Assembly (NCBI GenBank): GCA_005877345.1
Contig: VBPR01000026.1
Location: forward strand, 1-12,790
DNA: 12,790 bases
Direction: 5' to 3'
Origin: Nitrososphaerota archaeon
GTDB lineage: Archaea > Thermoproteota > Nitrososphaeria > Nitrososphaerales > Nitrososphaeraceae
Position 1 is the stretch's first letter. The number at the start of each line of letters is the position of its first letter. The position numbers and the translations under genes were made by a program. The notes beneath the pieces are model-generated. The model ran no database searches. It was given only the letters and a program-made list of their open reading frames with translations, and was not told the DNA's origin. Below are positions 6,529 to 12,790 of this stretch, piece after piece.

Positions 6529-7171
6529 TTTTATATCTGAAAGGCCTCATAGTCTCATCTCTAATCACAATATTTTCCGAATATAGTTTTTTCAGCAATC
6601 GAGATGTATGCTCACGTGATTTCTTAATTTTTCCCTGAATCTCTCTCGAGGTCAACGGTACCTCTAACATTTTAAGTATAGAATTTACCGTATTCAAATG
6701 CAGAGCAACATCGTCTCTTACATCGTCTTTCTTGTCTGTGATAATCACGCTTTTCATCACGGGAGTAACATTATGTGATATATTTTTGCGTGACCTCTCA
6801 TCAACAGCATCGGTACTGGTAACAATCTCGGGAGTAACATTATGTGATATATTTTTGCGTGACCTCTCATCAACAGCATCGGTACTGGTAACAATCTCAT
6901 CTTCCATCCGTGTACTTTTTTCCGGATTTATTCTTAATTCAATCATATCAATTTTAGTCCGTAGTTCTGAAATGATATCATTATACTCATCAAACTTGCG
7001 AATATATCCATCAATTAACATATCCTTAAACTTCTGATTCTCTTTAACTCGTTCTTTCAGGTCCCGAAAATAACCAAAATAAAAAAATGCAACAAAGGAT
7101 AATACAAAAAGTGTAATTGAAATTATAACATCGAATAATGAATATTCTAAATTAATGTCAAAAATATTCAT
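6476..7171 (-). CDS. Membrane-anchored winged-helix protein with internal duplication
   Basis: A 231-residue protein. One hydrophobic segment (about 13-35) is followed by basic residues (RDLKERVK), which places the rest in the cytoplasm; residues 36-82 are charged and likely coiled coil. Residues 92-114 and 115-137 are two identical 23-residue copies (EIVTSTDAVDERSRKNISHN then VTP). The C-terminus (about 155-225) has a winged-helix pattern: VNSILKMLEVPLTSREIQGK, SREHTSRLLKKLYSENIVIRD, then FRYKITNEGRKLLEQ, as in MarR/ArsR-like regulators. The likely role is a one-component membrane-tethered transcription factor; the signal is unknown. The ATG at 7171 follows an ATTTATAAA box (7199-7207) and a 10-bp direct repeat over the probable transcript start. 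It follows the 7215 gene by 43 bp but seems to have its own promoter. Confidence 0.75.
   Translation of the reverse strand: MNIFDINLEYSLFDVIISITLFVLSFVAFFYFGYFRDLKERVKENQKFKDMLIDGYIRKFDEYNDIISELRTKIDMIELRINPEKSTRMEDEIVTSTDAVDERSRKNISHNVTPEIVTSTDAVDERSRKNISHNVTPVMKSVIITDKKDDVRDDVALHLNTVNSILKMLEVPLTSREIQGKIKKSREHTSRLLKKLYSENIVIRDETMRPFRYKITNEGRKLLEQTTNSPG
6760..6898. repeat. Perfect 69-bp tandem duplication inside a coding region
   Basis: Positions 6760-6828 and 6829-6897 are identical over all 69 bases, and identity runs one base further. As 69 is divisible by three, the copies keep frame and give two identical 23-residue repeats between the coiled coil and the winged helix of the gene at 6476-7171. 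The absence of even silent differences points to a recent duplication or ongoing homogenisation. Confidence 0.95.
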
Positions 7172-7207
7172 GTGATATCATGTGATTTACATACACATAT
7201 TTATAAA
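7169..7207 (-). promoter_or_regulatory. Promoter of the membrane winged-helix gene with 10-bp direct repeat
   Basis: On the plus strand CATGTGATAT (7169-7178) is followed at once by CATGTGATTT (7179-7188): nine of ten bases repeat with a period of one helical turn. A TATA-like ATTTATAAA sits at 7199-7207. The repeat therefore covers the predicted transcript start and the ATG, where a repressor would act; autoregulation by the encoded winged helix is plausible. Confidence 0.5.
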
Positions 7208-7214
7208 ATTTTTA

Positions 7215-7583
7215 CTATATCAATACTAGCCTCTCAATCACATTATCAATCAAAGAAATCACATCGTTCAAAACTGATGGATCAATTTCATCACTCTGTT
7301 TATTGAATATTACACTCAGTTGATTATTCAATCGACCAAGTACCGAAAATGTTTCTATGTCGACGGCATTTAGCAATTGCAATAACACCATCGTATAAAC
7401 TGTCTTACTTATCTTGCTCCTACACTGACCTAATTGTCGATAATACGCACCAGAACTTATATTATCAATAGGTTTTGCCTTTAACATTTTATTATAAATA
7501 ATTGATGTTTGCTTCTTTGTAAATATAGAATTTGTAATAAAATGATTTAAAATGGCTGCATAATTCAAATCGCTATTTTCCAT
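7215..7583 (-). CDS. Unnamed small helical protein, possible DNA-binding regulator
   Basis: A 122-residue, mostly helical soluble protein that I do not recognise. Residues 10-60 (ILNHFITNSIFTKKQTSIIY, then GAYYRQLGQCRSKISKTVYT) contain a plausible helix-turn-helix followed by basic residues, and the C-terminal half is a run of leucine- and isoleucine-rich helices that could form a dimer interface. The gene begins at ATG 7583, one base after a 22-bp perfect palindrome, and a TATA-like TTAATTAAAG at about 7611-7620 would place the transcript start on the palindrome. This layout is typical of an autoregulated archaeal repressor, which supports a regulatory role but does not prove it. It is divergent from the GGGP synthase–polC operon, with 112 bp between the starts, so it might also influence that operon. 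Confidence 0.65.
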   Translation of the reverse strand: MENSDLNYAAILNHFITNSIFTKKQTSIIYNKMLKAKPIDNISSGAYYRQLGQCRSKISKTVYTMVLLQLLNAVDIETFSVLGRLNNQLSVIFNKQSDEIDPSVLNDVISLIDNVIERLVLI

Positions 7584-7584
7584 T

Positions 7585-7606
7585 TACTATACAAATTTGT
7601 ATAGTA
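7585..7606. promoter_or_regulatory. 22-bp perfect palindrome, probable operator
   Basis: The half-site TACTATACAAA (7585-7595) is followed without spacer by its exact reverse complement TTTGTATAGTA (7596-7606). It lies one base upstream of the ATG at 7583, between that ATG and a TATA-like element near 7611-7620, so a dimeric protein bound here would block transcription start. The likely ligand is the product of the gene itself; a site for another regulator of the divergent operon is also possible. Confidence 0.75.
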
Positions 7607-7665
7607 CCATACTTTAATTAACTTATTGAAACAAGTATTCAACACCTCTAAATTCTCTAATGAGA

Positions 7666-7676
7666 TTATTATTATA
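7666..7676 (+). promoter_or_regulatory. TATA-like box of the GGGP synthase–polC operon
   Basis: ATTATTATTAT-type sequence at 7666-7676 is centred about 25 bp upstream of the ATG at 7696, predicting a leaderless transcript. No Shine-Dalgarno is seen. The operon it would drive includes the PolD large subunit. Confidence 0.5.
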
Positions 7677-7695
7677 GAAGTAATTACTTTGAGAA

Positions 7696-8442
7696 ATGAT
7701 GGAAATACAAAACACCGAAAAATACATTATCAACGAAATAAAGAAGCAAAAAACCTTATGCTTTCCACTTATAGACTCTGAAAACTCATTTAAGACCATA
7801 GAACTAGCAAAAAAATTAGAAGAGCTTGGTGCTTCAGCAATATTGGTTGGTGGCTCATCAACATCGGATCAAATTGAATTATCCAATTTTGTGACAGAAT
7901 TAAAGAAGAATGTTAAGATCCCAGTTATTTTATTTCCAGGAAATATCACAGGAATATCACCAGCTGCGGATGCAATTTTGTTCAGCTCCCTACTCAACTC
8001 TGAAAATCCTTATTACATAACAGGAGCCCAGGCGCAGGGAGCATTGGTCGTCAATAAATATAATCTAGAAGCCATTCCAACTGGCTACCTTATTATTGGT
8101 AATGGATCAACAGCATGGTTCATAGGCCAAGCCAAATCCATTCCATTCAACAAATCAAATATCGCAGTAATGTACGCCCTAGCAGCTCTTTACATGGGTA
8201 TGCGATTTTTATATCTCGAAGCAGGATCTGGTGCATCACAAAATATTCCACCAGAGATGGTAAGCACTGTGAAAAAATTCTATAAGGGAATTTTAATAGT
8301 TGGAGGAGGAATTAATTCTGCTGAGACTGCCAAAAAAATATCTAATGCAGGAGCTGACATCATAGTTATTGGTACCATGATTGAAAAAGAGAAAGATTGG
8401 GAGTTAGAATTTACTAATATTATGAAAGCAATAAGAAATTGA
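7696..8442 (+). CDS. Geranylgeranylglyceryl phosphate synthase
   Basis: A 248-residue TIM-barrel prenyltransferase that joins geranylgeranyl diphosphate to sn-glycerol-1-phosphate, the first committed step of archaeal ether-lipid synthesis. Visible family motifs are PLID (24-27, the Mg-binding Asp), VGGSS (51-55), FPGNITGISPAADAILFSSL (about 80-99), EAIPTGYLI (125-133), YLEAGSGA (173-180), VGGGI (202-206) and IGT (225-227). The glycerol-phosphate binding sequences and the EAGSGA loop are intact, so the enzyme should be active. Length is normal. Two adjacent ATG codons (7696, 7699) are both possible starts. The stop codon overlaps the TTG start of polC (TTGA at 8439-8442), so the two genes are translationally coupled; this puts a membrane-lipid enzyme and a replicative polymerase on one transcript. 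Confidence 0.95.
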   Translation: MMEIQNTEKYIINEIKKQKTLCFPLIDSENSFKTIELAKKLEELGASAILVGGSSTSDQIELSNFVTELKKNVKIPVILFPGNITGISPAADAILFSSLLNSENPYYITGAQAQGALVVNKYNLEAIPTGYLIIGNGSTAWFIGQAKSIPFNKSNIAVMYALAALYMGMRFLYLEAGSGASQNIPPEMVSTVKKFYKGILIVGGGINSAETAKKISNAGADIIVIGTMIEKEKDWELEFTNIMKAIRN

Positions 8443-11400
8443 GTAATAATATCAAAGAAAACAAAGACGTTCAAATTCCTTCTCATTATATAGAGTATCA
8501 CCAAAAAATTTCAAAATATATCGAAAATTCCATATCTGTTGCGCAAACAGCTAAAAACAACGGCCTTGATATTTCTGAAAAAGTTGAATCACAAATTGGT
8601 TATGATTTACCAGACAGGATAGCAAAGATACACGAAATCGACATTTCTAGTAGATTAAGAACGCTATTGCCAGAATTAGGAAAAGAATTAACAGCACTAA
8701 AGATAGCGGAAGAAATAGTCCTAGGAAAATATGGTGGAGTAACTATAGAGGAAAAGTTAAACAACGCAGTAAGAGTTGGACTGTCTGTTGTAACAGAAGC
8801 TGTAACGGTAGCTCCGTTGCAAGGGATATATGATGTTAAAATAAAAACAAATGCCGACAATTCTCAATATCTATCAGTTTCTTTTGCTGGTCCAATAAGA
8901 TCTGCAGGGGGGACCGAAGCTGCCTTAACAATGCTAATCGCCGATCATGTGAGAAAGATTATCGGATTAGATAAGTATGTTGCTAATTCATATGATGACG
9001 AAATTAGTAGATTTGTTGAAGAATTAAGAATTTATGAAAGAGAGGTAGGTAATTTCCAGTTTAAGGTTTCTGACGAGGATGTCAGTCGTTGCATAAGTTC
9101 ACTTCCTGTGGAAATTGATGGAGTTGACACGGACCCTGTAGAAGTAGTTGGTCATCGGAATCTACAAAGGGTTTCTACCAACAGAGTTCGTGGGGGTGCA
9201 CTAAGAGTAATGAATGACGGTTTGATAGGCAGAAGCAGAAAAATATTGAAGATAGTTGAAACTCTAAAATTAGAAGGGTGGGACTGGCTCAAAAGTCTTG
9301 AAGGAGCAATTCAGACTGCGGATGACGATACAGTATCCCACAGGATGACTGAAGTCATTACTGGGAGACCGGTTCTTTCAATGCAGAAGAAAATTGGTGG
9401 TTTTAGATTACGGTATGGTAGAAGCTGCAACACTGGATTCGCTACAATTGGAATTCACCCAACCATTCCAATATTATTAAATTATGCAATTGCTGTGGGT
9501 ACGCAAATAAAAATTGACGCGCCAGGAAAGGCCTCTACTATTGCACTAGTAGATAGTATCGAACCACCGATTGTAAAACTAAATGATGGAAGTATTATGA
9601 AGATAGAAACAGTAAGTCAAGCAAAATCCATAGCTAAAAAGATTACAAAAATTCTCTATCTAGGAGACATCCTAATAAGTTATGGTGACTTTCTTGAAAA
9701 TAATACTCAATTACTCCCATCATCGTATGTTGAAGAAATATGGGCTCTGGAATTAGAAAGCAAACTCACAAAAATGCACTCTCATTCAAACTTGAAGATA
9801 TTTGAGAGTGAAAGATTACTCGAGTTAATACAACATCCATTGGAAAAAAAACCATCGGTTATTGAAGCATTCAAGATTAGCAAATTCTTTGATATACCTC
9901 TTTATCCTGGATACGTTTTTTATTGGAGTGCTTTAGTATTAGATGAATTTACTAATTTAATCACAAAATTACTAGAAAATAGAGAGGTAATAAAAAATAC
10001 CAATGAAGAAAAGCTTTTTACTAATGATTCAGAGGTAAAAAAAATTTTTGAAAAACTTGGCATAATCCACTCCCTTTGTCTTGATGACAGCAAAATAAGA
10101 ATCGATGACCCTGATCAACTATATCTCCTAACAGTATTAATAGCCGAATGTATCAAATACGAAACAAATCTTGATAAACTCTTAGAATCAACTGTTCCTT
10201 TAGACAGTGATCCAAATAATGTTAAAATACACATTTTGGATATTATTTCTAAGTTACTAAATGTTAGCATAAAAGAAAAGTTCTCTTCTTCAATTGCAGT
10301 TCGTGTCGGACGTCCAGAAAAAGCTGCAGATAGAAAAATGAAACCCCCTGTTCATGTCTTATTTCCTATAGGAACAAACGGTGGTCCTACCAGGGATATT
10401 CTTAAAGCATTGCAAAAACCACTTTATATTGAAATCGCGAACAGATTTTGTAAGAATTGTAAATCACCATCCCTAGCCGTTTGCTGTCCAGATTGTCATT
10501 CTAATACTCCAATTCACATCATGTGTTCAACCTGTAGACACGAACTTAATAATGAGGAACCAAACGGTATTTGTCCTATTTGCGGAAATCGTTTAAAAAC
10601 ACATTCTCCAACCAGTTATCCTCTTAAGGTTGCTATTGAAAAAGCAAGAAAGCATCTTGGCATACAACCAGTTGAACCATTGAAAGGGGTTAAATCCCTC
10701 ATGGGTAAAAATCGATGTGCAGAACCTCTAGAAAAGGGAATTTTAAGGCAAAAAAACAACTTGTATACATTTAAGGATGGGACCATACGTTTTGACGCTA
10801 CAAATGAACCTTTAACTCACTTTAAACCCAAATGGGTTAAAACGAATATTGCAAAATTAAGAGAGCTTGGGTATCTCAAAGATTATATCGGCAATGATTT
10901 AGAATCACCAGATCAATTGCTAGAACTATTCATACAAGATATAATTATACCAATCCATGCTGCAGAACACCTTCTGAAAATTGCTCAGTTTGTAGATGAA
11001 GAACTGACAAGATTTTATGGGGTTGACGCATTTTATGATATGAACTCCATAGATGACTTGATAGGACATTTGATTGTTGGTTTAGCACCACATACCTCCG
11101 TCGGTATAATTGGGAGAGTTATCGGATTTGTCAATTCTCAAGTATGTCTTGGCTCGCCCATCTGGCATTCTGCAAAACGAAGAGATTGTGATGGTGATGC
11201 AGATTCTATAATGTTGCTGATGGATATCTTTCTGAATTTTTCAAGGGAGTATTTGCCTGACAGAATTGGTGGACTAATGGATGCACCATTGCTTATTCAA
11301 CCTTTAGTATTTCCACATGAAGTACAAAGGCAAGCCCACAACATCGATATTGATGAAAGATACCCATTGAATTTTTATAGATGTTCCTGGGATATGGAAA

Positions 11401-11939
11401 AAAAAACCAATGTTATCGATAATATAGATCTTATCAAAAAAAGACTAGGACATACAAATGAATTCTTTGATTATAAATTCACTCATGCTACAGACAATAT
11501 TATGCTAGATGAATCACATAGTTTGTATTCAACATTGAGTACGATGGAAGAAAAACTAAAGATGCAAATAAGTACTGCCAAGCTGATTAATGCCGTTGAT
11601 GTAGACGAGGTAATGTCCATGGTTTTAACGACCCACATTTTACCTGATATTATGGGAAATTTAAGGGCCTATTCTTCACAATCCTTTAGGTGTTCTAAAT
11701 GTGGACAAAAATACAGGAGAATGCCACTTGTAGGTCTTTGCCTAGAATGTCATAATGAGTTATTACCAACCGTAACACGGGGGACTGTTGAAAAATATGT
11801 ACAAACTGCATTAAACATCTCCTCAGAATTTAAAATTAGCGAATACCTGACAAGCAGGATAAACACACTGCAAACAGAGTTAAATTTGCTTTTTAAACAA
11901 GACGTAAAAGATCAGCACACGATTATTGATTTCATTTAG
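8439..11939 (+). CDS. polC: DNA polymerase D large subunit DP2 (catalytic)
   Basis: A 1166-residue DP2, the polymerising subunit of PolD, related to the two-barrel RNA polymerase fold. The N-terminal conserved FAGPIRSAGGTEAAL begins at residue 149. The catalytic loop RRDCDGDADS has D916, D918, D920 and D922; by comparison with Pyrococcus DP2 the DGD pair (D918, D920) should hold the catalytic magnesium. Zinc-binding cysteines are C671/C674/C683/C686, C696/C699/C712/C715 and C1085/C1088/C1101/C1104. Near the end QTELNLLF (1145-1152) resembles a PCNA-interacting peptide. No intein is present, unlike several euryarchaeal DP2 genes. The start is TTG, overlapping the stop of the GGGP synthase gene by 4 bp, so translation is probably coupled. 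It needs DP1 (2823-4322), which is encoded on the other side of the origin. Confidence 0.97.
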   Translation: MSNNIKENKDVQIPSHYIEYHQKISKYIENSISVAQTAKNNGLDISEKVESQIGYDLPDRIAKIHEIDISSRLRTLLPELGKELTALKIAEEIVLGKYGGVTIEEKLNNAVRVGLSVVTEAVTVAPLQGIYDVKIKTNADNSQYLSVSFAGPIRSAGGTEAALTMLIADHVRKIIGLDKYVANSYDDEISRFVEELRIYEREVGNFQFKVSDEDVSRCISSLPVEIDGVDTDPVEVVGHRNLQRVSTNRVRGGALRVMNDGLIGRSRKILKIVETLKLEGWDWLKSLEGAIQTADDDTVSHRMTEVITGRPVLSMQKKIGGFRLRYGRSCNTGFATIGIHPTIPILLNYAIAVGTQIKIDAPGKASTIALVDSIEPPIVKLNDGSIMKIETVSQAKSIAKKITKILYLGDILISYGDFLENNTQLLPSSYVEEIWALELESKLTKMHSHSNLKIFESERLLELIQHPLEKKPSVIEAFKISKFFDIPLYPGYVFYWSALVLDEFTNLITKLLENREVIKNTNEEKLFTNDSEVKKIFEKLGIIHSLCLDDSKIRIDDPDQLYLLTVLIAECIKYETNLDKLLESTVPLDSDPNNVKIHILDIISKLLNVSIKEKFSSSIAVRVGRPEKAADRKMKPPVHVLFPIGTNGGPTRDILKALQKPLYIEIANRFCKNCKSPSLAVCCPDCHSNTPIHIMCSTCRHELNNEEPNGICPICGNRLKTHSPTSYPLKVAIEKARKHLGIQPVEPLKGVKSLMGKNRCAEPLEKGILRQKNNLYTFKDGTIRFDATNEPLTHFKPKWVKTNIAKLRELGYLKDYIGNDLESPDQLLELFIQDIIIPIHAAEHLLKIAQFVDEELTRFYGVDAFYDMNSIDDLIGHLIVGLAPHTSVGIIGRVIGFVNSQVCLGSPIWHSAKRRDCDGDADSIMLLMDIFLNFSREYLPDRIGGLMDAPLLIQPLVFPHEVQRQAHNIDIDERYPLNFYRCSWDMEKKTNVIDNIDLIKKRLGHTNEFFDYKFTHATDNIMLDESHSLYSTLSTMEEKLKMQISTAKLINAVDVDEVMSMVLTTHILPDIMGNLRAYSSQSFRCSKCGQKYRRMPLVGLCLECHNELLPTVTRGTVEKYVQTALNISSEFKISEYLTSRINTLQTELNLLFKQDVKDQHTIIDFI

Positions 11940-11974
11940 CCCTGAATAATCCCATAGATAAATTTGATATTTAC

Positions 11975-12014
11975 ATGAGAGTAACATAATAATTTAAAAT
12001 TATGCTATTCTCAT
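11975..12014. promoter_or_regulatory. Imperfect inverted repeat around the promoter of the last gene
   Basis: ATGAGAGTAACATAAT at 11975-11990 pairs with ATTATGCTATTCTCAT at 11999-12014 (14 of 16 positions; one of the two exceptions would be a G-U pair in RNA) around the 8-base loop AATTTAAA. The loop and inner arm form a TATA-like TTTAAAATTA about 36 bp before the TTG at 12032, so this may be an operator over the TATA box. As a hairpin 35 bp after polC it might instead affect its 3' end, but no T-run follows. Confidence 0.55.
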
Positions 12015-12031
12015 AATATTGGTGAAGATAT

Positions 12032-12709
12032 TTGAAGCAGAAAAATGCGCACATTGCCATCTTTGATACTTTTAAAACAAAGAAAAATAAGTTTACAGGT
12101 GAAGCCAAAAGACAAAGAGGTATTATAATTCATCTAGCTTTGGAAAAAAATCCAGAGCTAAGAACACGAACATCGATTGCTCACGCAATAGCAAGGAACA
12201 ACGGTATATTATGGCAAAATATCTACTCTGGTATCTTCAAAGATCTCGATGAAGTTCTAATACCATCAGGAGTAGTAAAGGAAGGAGGTCGCCTACCATT
12301 GAGACGAGGACCAAAAGCACTCCAATTAGAGGGAGTTCCTTTCTATGGATTAACTGAGACTGGAATCTTAGTTGCATCATCCATTGAAGAACTAGGAAAT
12401 ATCAGAATAAAAGTCCTTGAATCTTACTTTAATACTATGAATATAAATACATCTGGTAATGACGTCATGAAAAAAAGCATTCTACTGCTATTAAAAACAA
12501 TACCATCTTTTGTAATAAAAATCATTAGTGCATATATTTATGCTTACACCACCGGTGAAATAGATACCATAACTCCGATAACTATTGAGAAATTTCGTTC
12601 CATATTAAAAGAACATATATCCATAGAAAAAGAATTTATCGAATCATATGATGGTTTATCTCAAAACCAAAAAGGGCTCTTAAAAGATTTTTTCAAAATA
12701 ATAAGCTGA
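12032..12709 (+). CDS. Unnamed protein, possible winged-helix N-terminal half
   Basis: A 225-residue soluble protein that I do not recognise. The first 55 residues are strongly basic (KTKKNKFTGEAKRQRGIIIH), followed by helices TRTSIAHAIARNNGILWQNI and a glycine- and basic-rich segment (GGRLPLRRGPKALQ) leading into VPFYGLTETGILVASS, where 'YxLTExG' resembles the final strand-helix of winged-helix regulators. The C-terminal half is helical with a hydrophobic stretch (about 148-172) that looks amphipathic rather than membrane-spanning. The start is TTG: an in-frame stop at 12023-12025 excludes anything earlier, and GGTGA at 12021-12025 is a good Shine-Dalgarno at six bases. It follows polC by 92 bp on the same strand, with its own promoter-like inverted repeat. 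Function unknown; nucleic-acid binding is an inference. Confidence 0.65.
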   Translation: MKQKNAHIAIFDTFKTKKNKFTGEAKRQRGIIIHLALEKNPELRTRTSIAHAIARNNGILWQNIYSGIFKDLDEVLIPSGVVKEGGRLPLRRGPKALQLEGVPFYGLTETGILVASSIEELGNIRIKVLESYFNTMNINTSGNDVMKKSILLLLKTIPSFVIKIISAYIYAYTTGEIDTITPITIEKFRSILKEHISIEKEFIESYDGLSQNQKGLLKDFFKIIS

Positions 12710-12790
12710 TTCTCAAACTAGCTGTCTTTCTAATTGCTTGCCACTTTATATTGAAACCAAGTACATGTTAAAATTCTGAGCTAATTTGGG

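Noticed and set aside
6760..6898. Possible CRISPR-like array
   Set aside because: There are only two copies, adjoining without spacers and in frame inside a protein gene, so it is a coding tandem duplication.
6732..7037. Open frame on the plus strand with a repeated peptide (GVTLCDIFLRDLSSTASVLV)
   Set aside because: It is antisense to the membrane winged-helix gene and is open only because the 69-bp duplication lies within it; the minus-strand frame has the coherent domain structure.
8439..11939. Intein in DP2
   Set aside because: Length is normal and conserved segments run on without an insertion or splice-junction motifs such as a C-terminal HN followed by C/S/T at a block boundary.
12710..12790. 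Possible 3' end of a minus-strand gene entering from the right (PKLAQNFNMYLVSI then stop)
   Set aside because: Fourteen residues are too few to support a gene, and nothing else in this stretch is recognisable.

Overview
The window reads as a low-GC (about one third by eye) archaeal chromosome, most likely an ammonia-oxidising thaumarchaeote (Nitrososphaeria). The AT-rich base composition would suit a Nitrosocosmicus-like lineage, but that placement is inference. The archaeal assignment rests on both subunits of the archaea-specific replicative DNA polymerase D, an Orc1/Cdc6 initiator, geranylgeranylglyceryl phosphate synthase for archaeal ether lipids, and TATA-like boxes about 26 bp upstream of many starts with little or no leader.

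Layout: (1) 1-698, minus strand, is the N-terminal part of an AMP-forming acetyl-CoA synthetase that runs off the left edge. (2) 866-1348 is an unnamed small protein with a PH-like core. (3) 1435-2190 is the cobalamin enzyme CbiE, convergent with (4) a SpoIIM-family membrane protein at 2206-2748. (5) 2823-4322 is the PolD small subunit DP1, whose 3' end overlaps that of (6) Orc1/Cdc6 on the minus strand (4312-5538). (7) 5539-6087 is a gene-free, AT-rich stretch holding what I read as the replication origin: three origin-recognition-box (ORB)-like elements in inverted arrangement, tandem repeats, a heptamer cluster and an inverted repeat. (8) 6088-7583 carries three small proteins, two with winged-helix-like C-termini (one membrane-anchored, with a perfect 69-bp internal duplication) and one unnamed gene next to a 22-bp perfect palindrome. 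(9) 7696-11939 is a two-gene operon: GGGP synthase and the PolD large subunit DP2, overlapping by 4 bp. (10) 12032-12709 is an unnamed protein behind an inverted repeat.

How the genes fit together: Orc1/Cdc6 would bind the ORBs next to its own gene, and PolD, whose two subunit genes lie on either side of the origin, would carry out elongation and proofreading. The window is therefore an origin-centred replication island. The initiator and both polymerase subunits all start with TTG, which may keep their translation low. The small putative DNA-binding genes beside the origin have operator-like sequences in their promoters and are the least explained part of the window.
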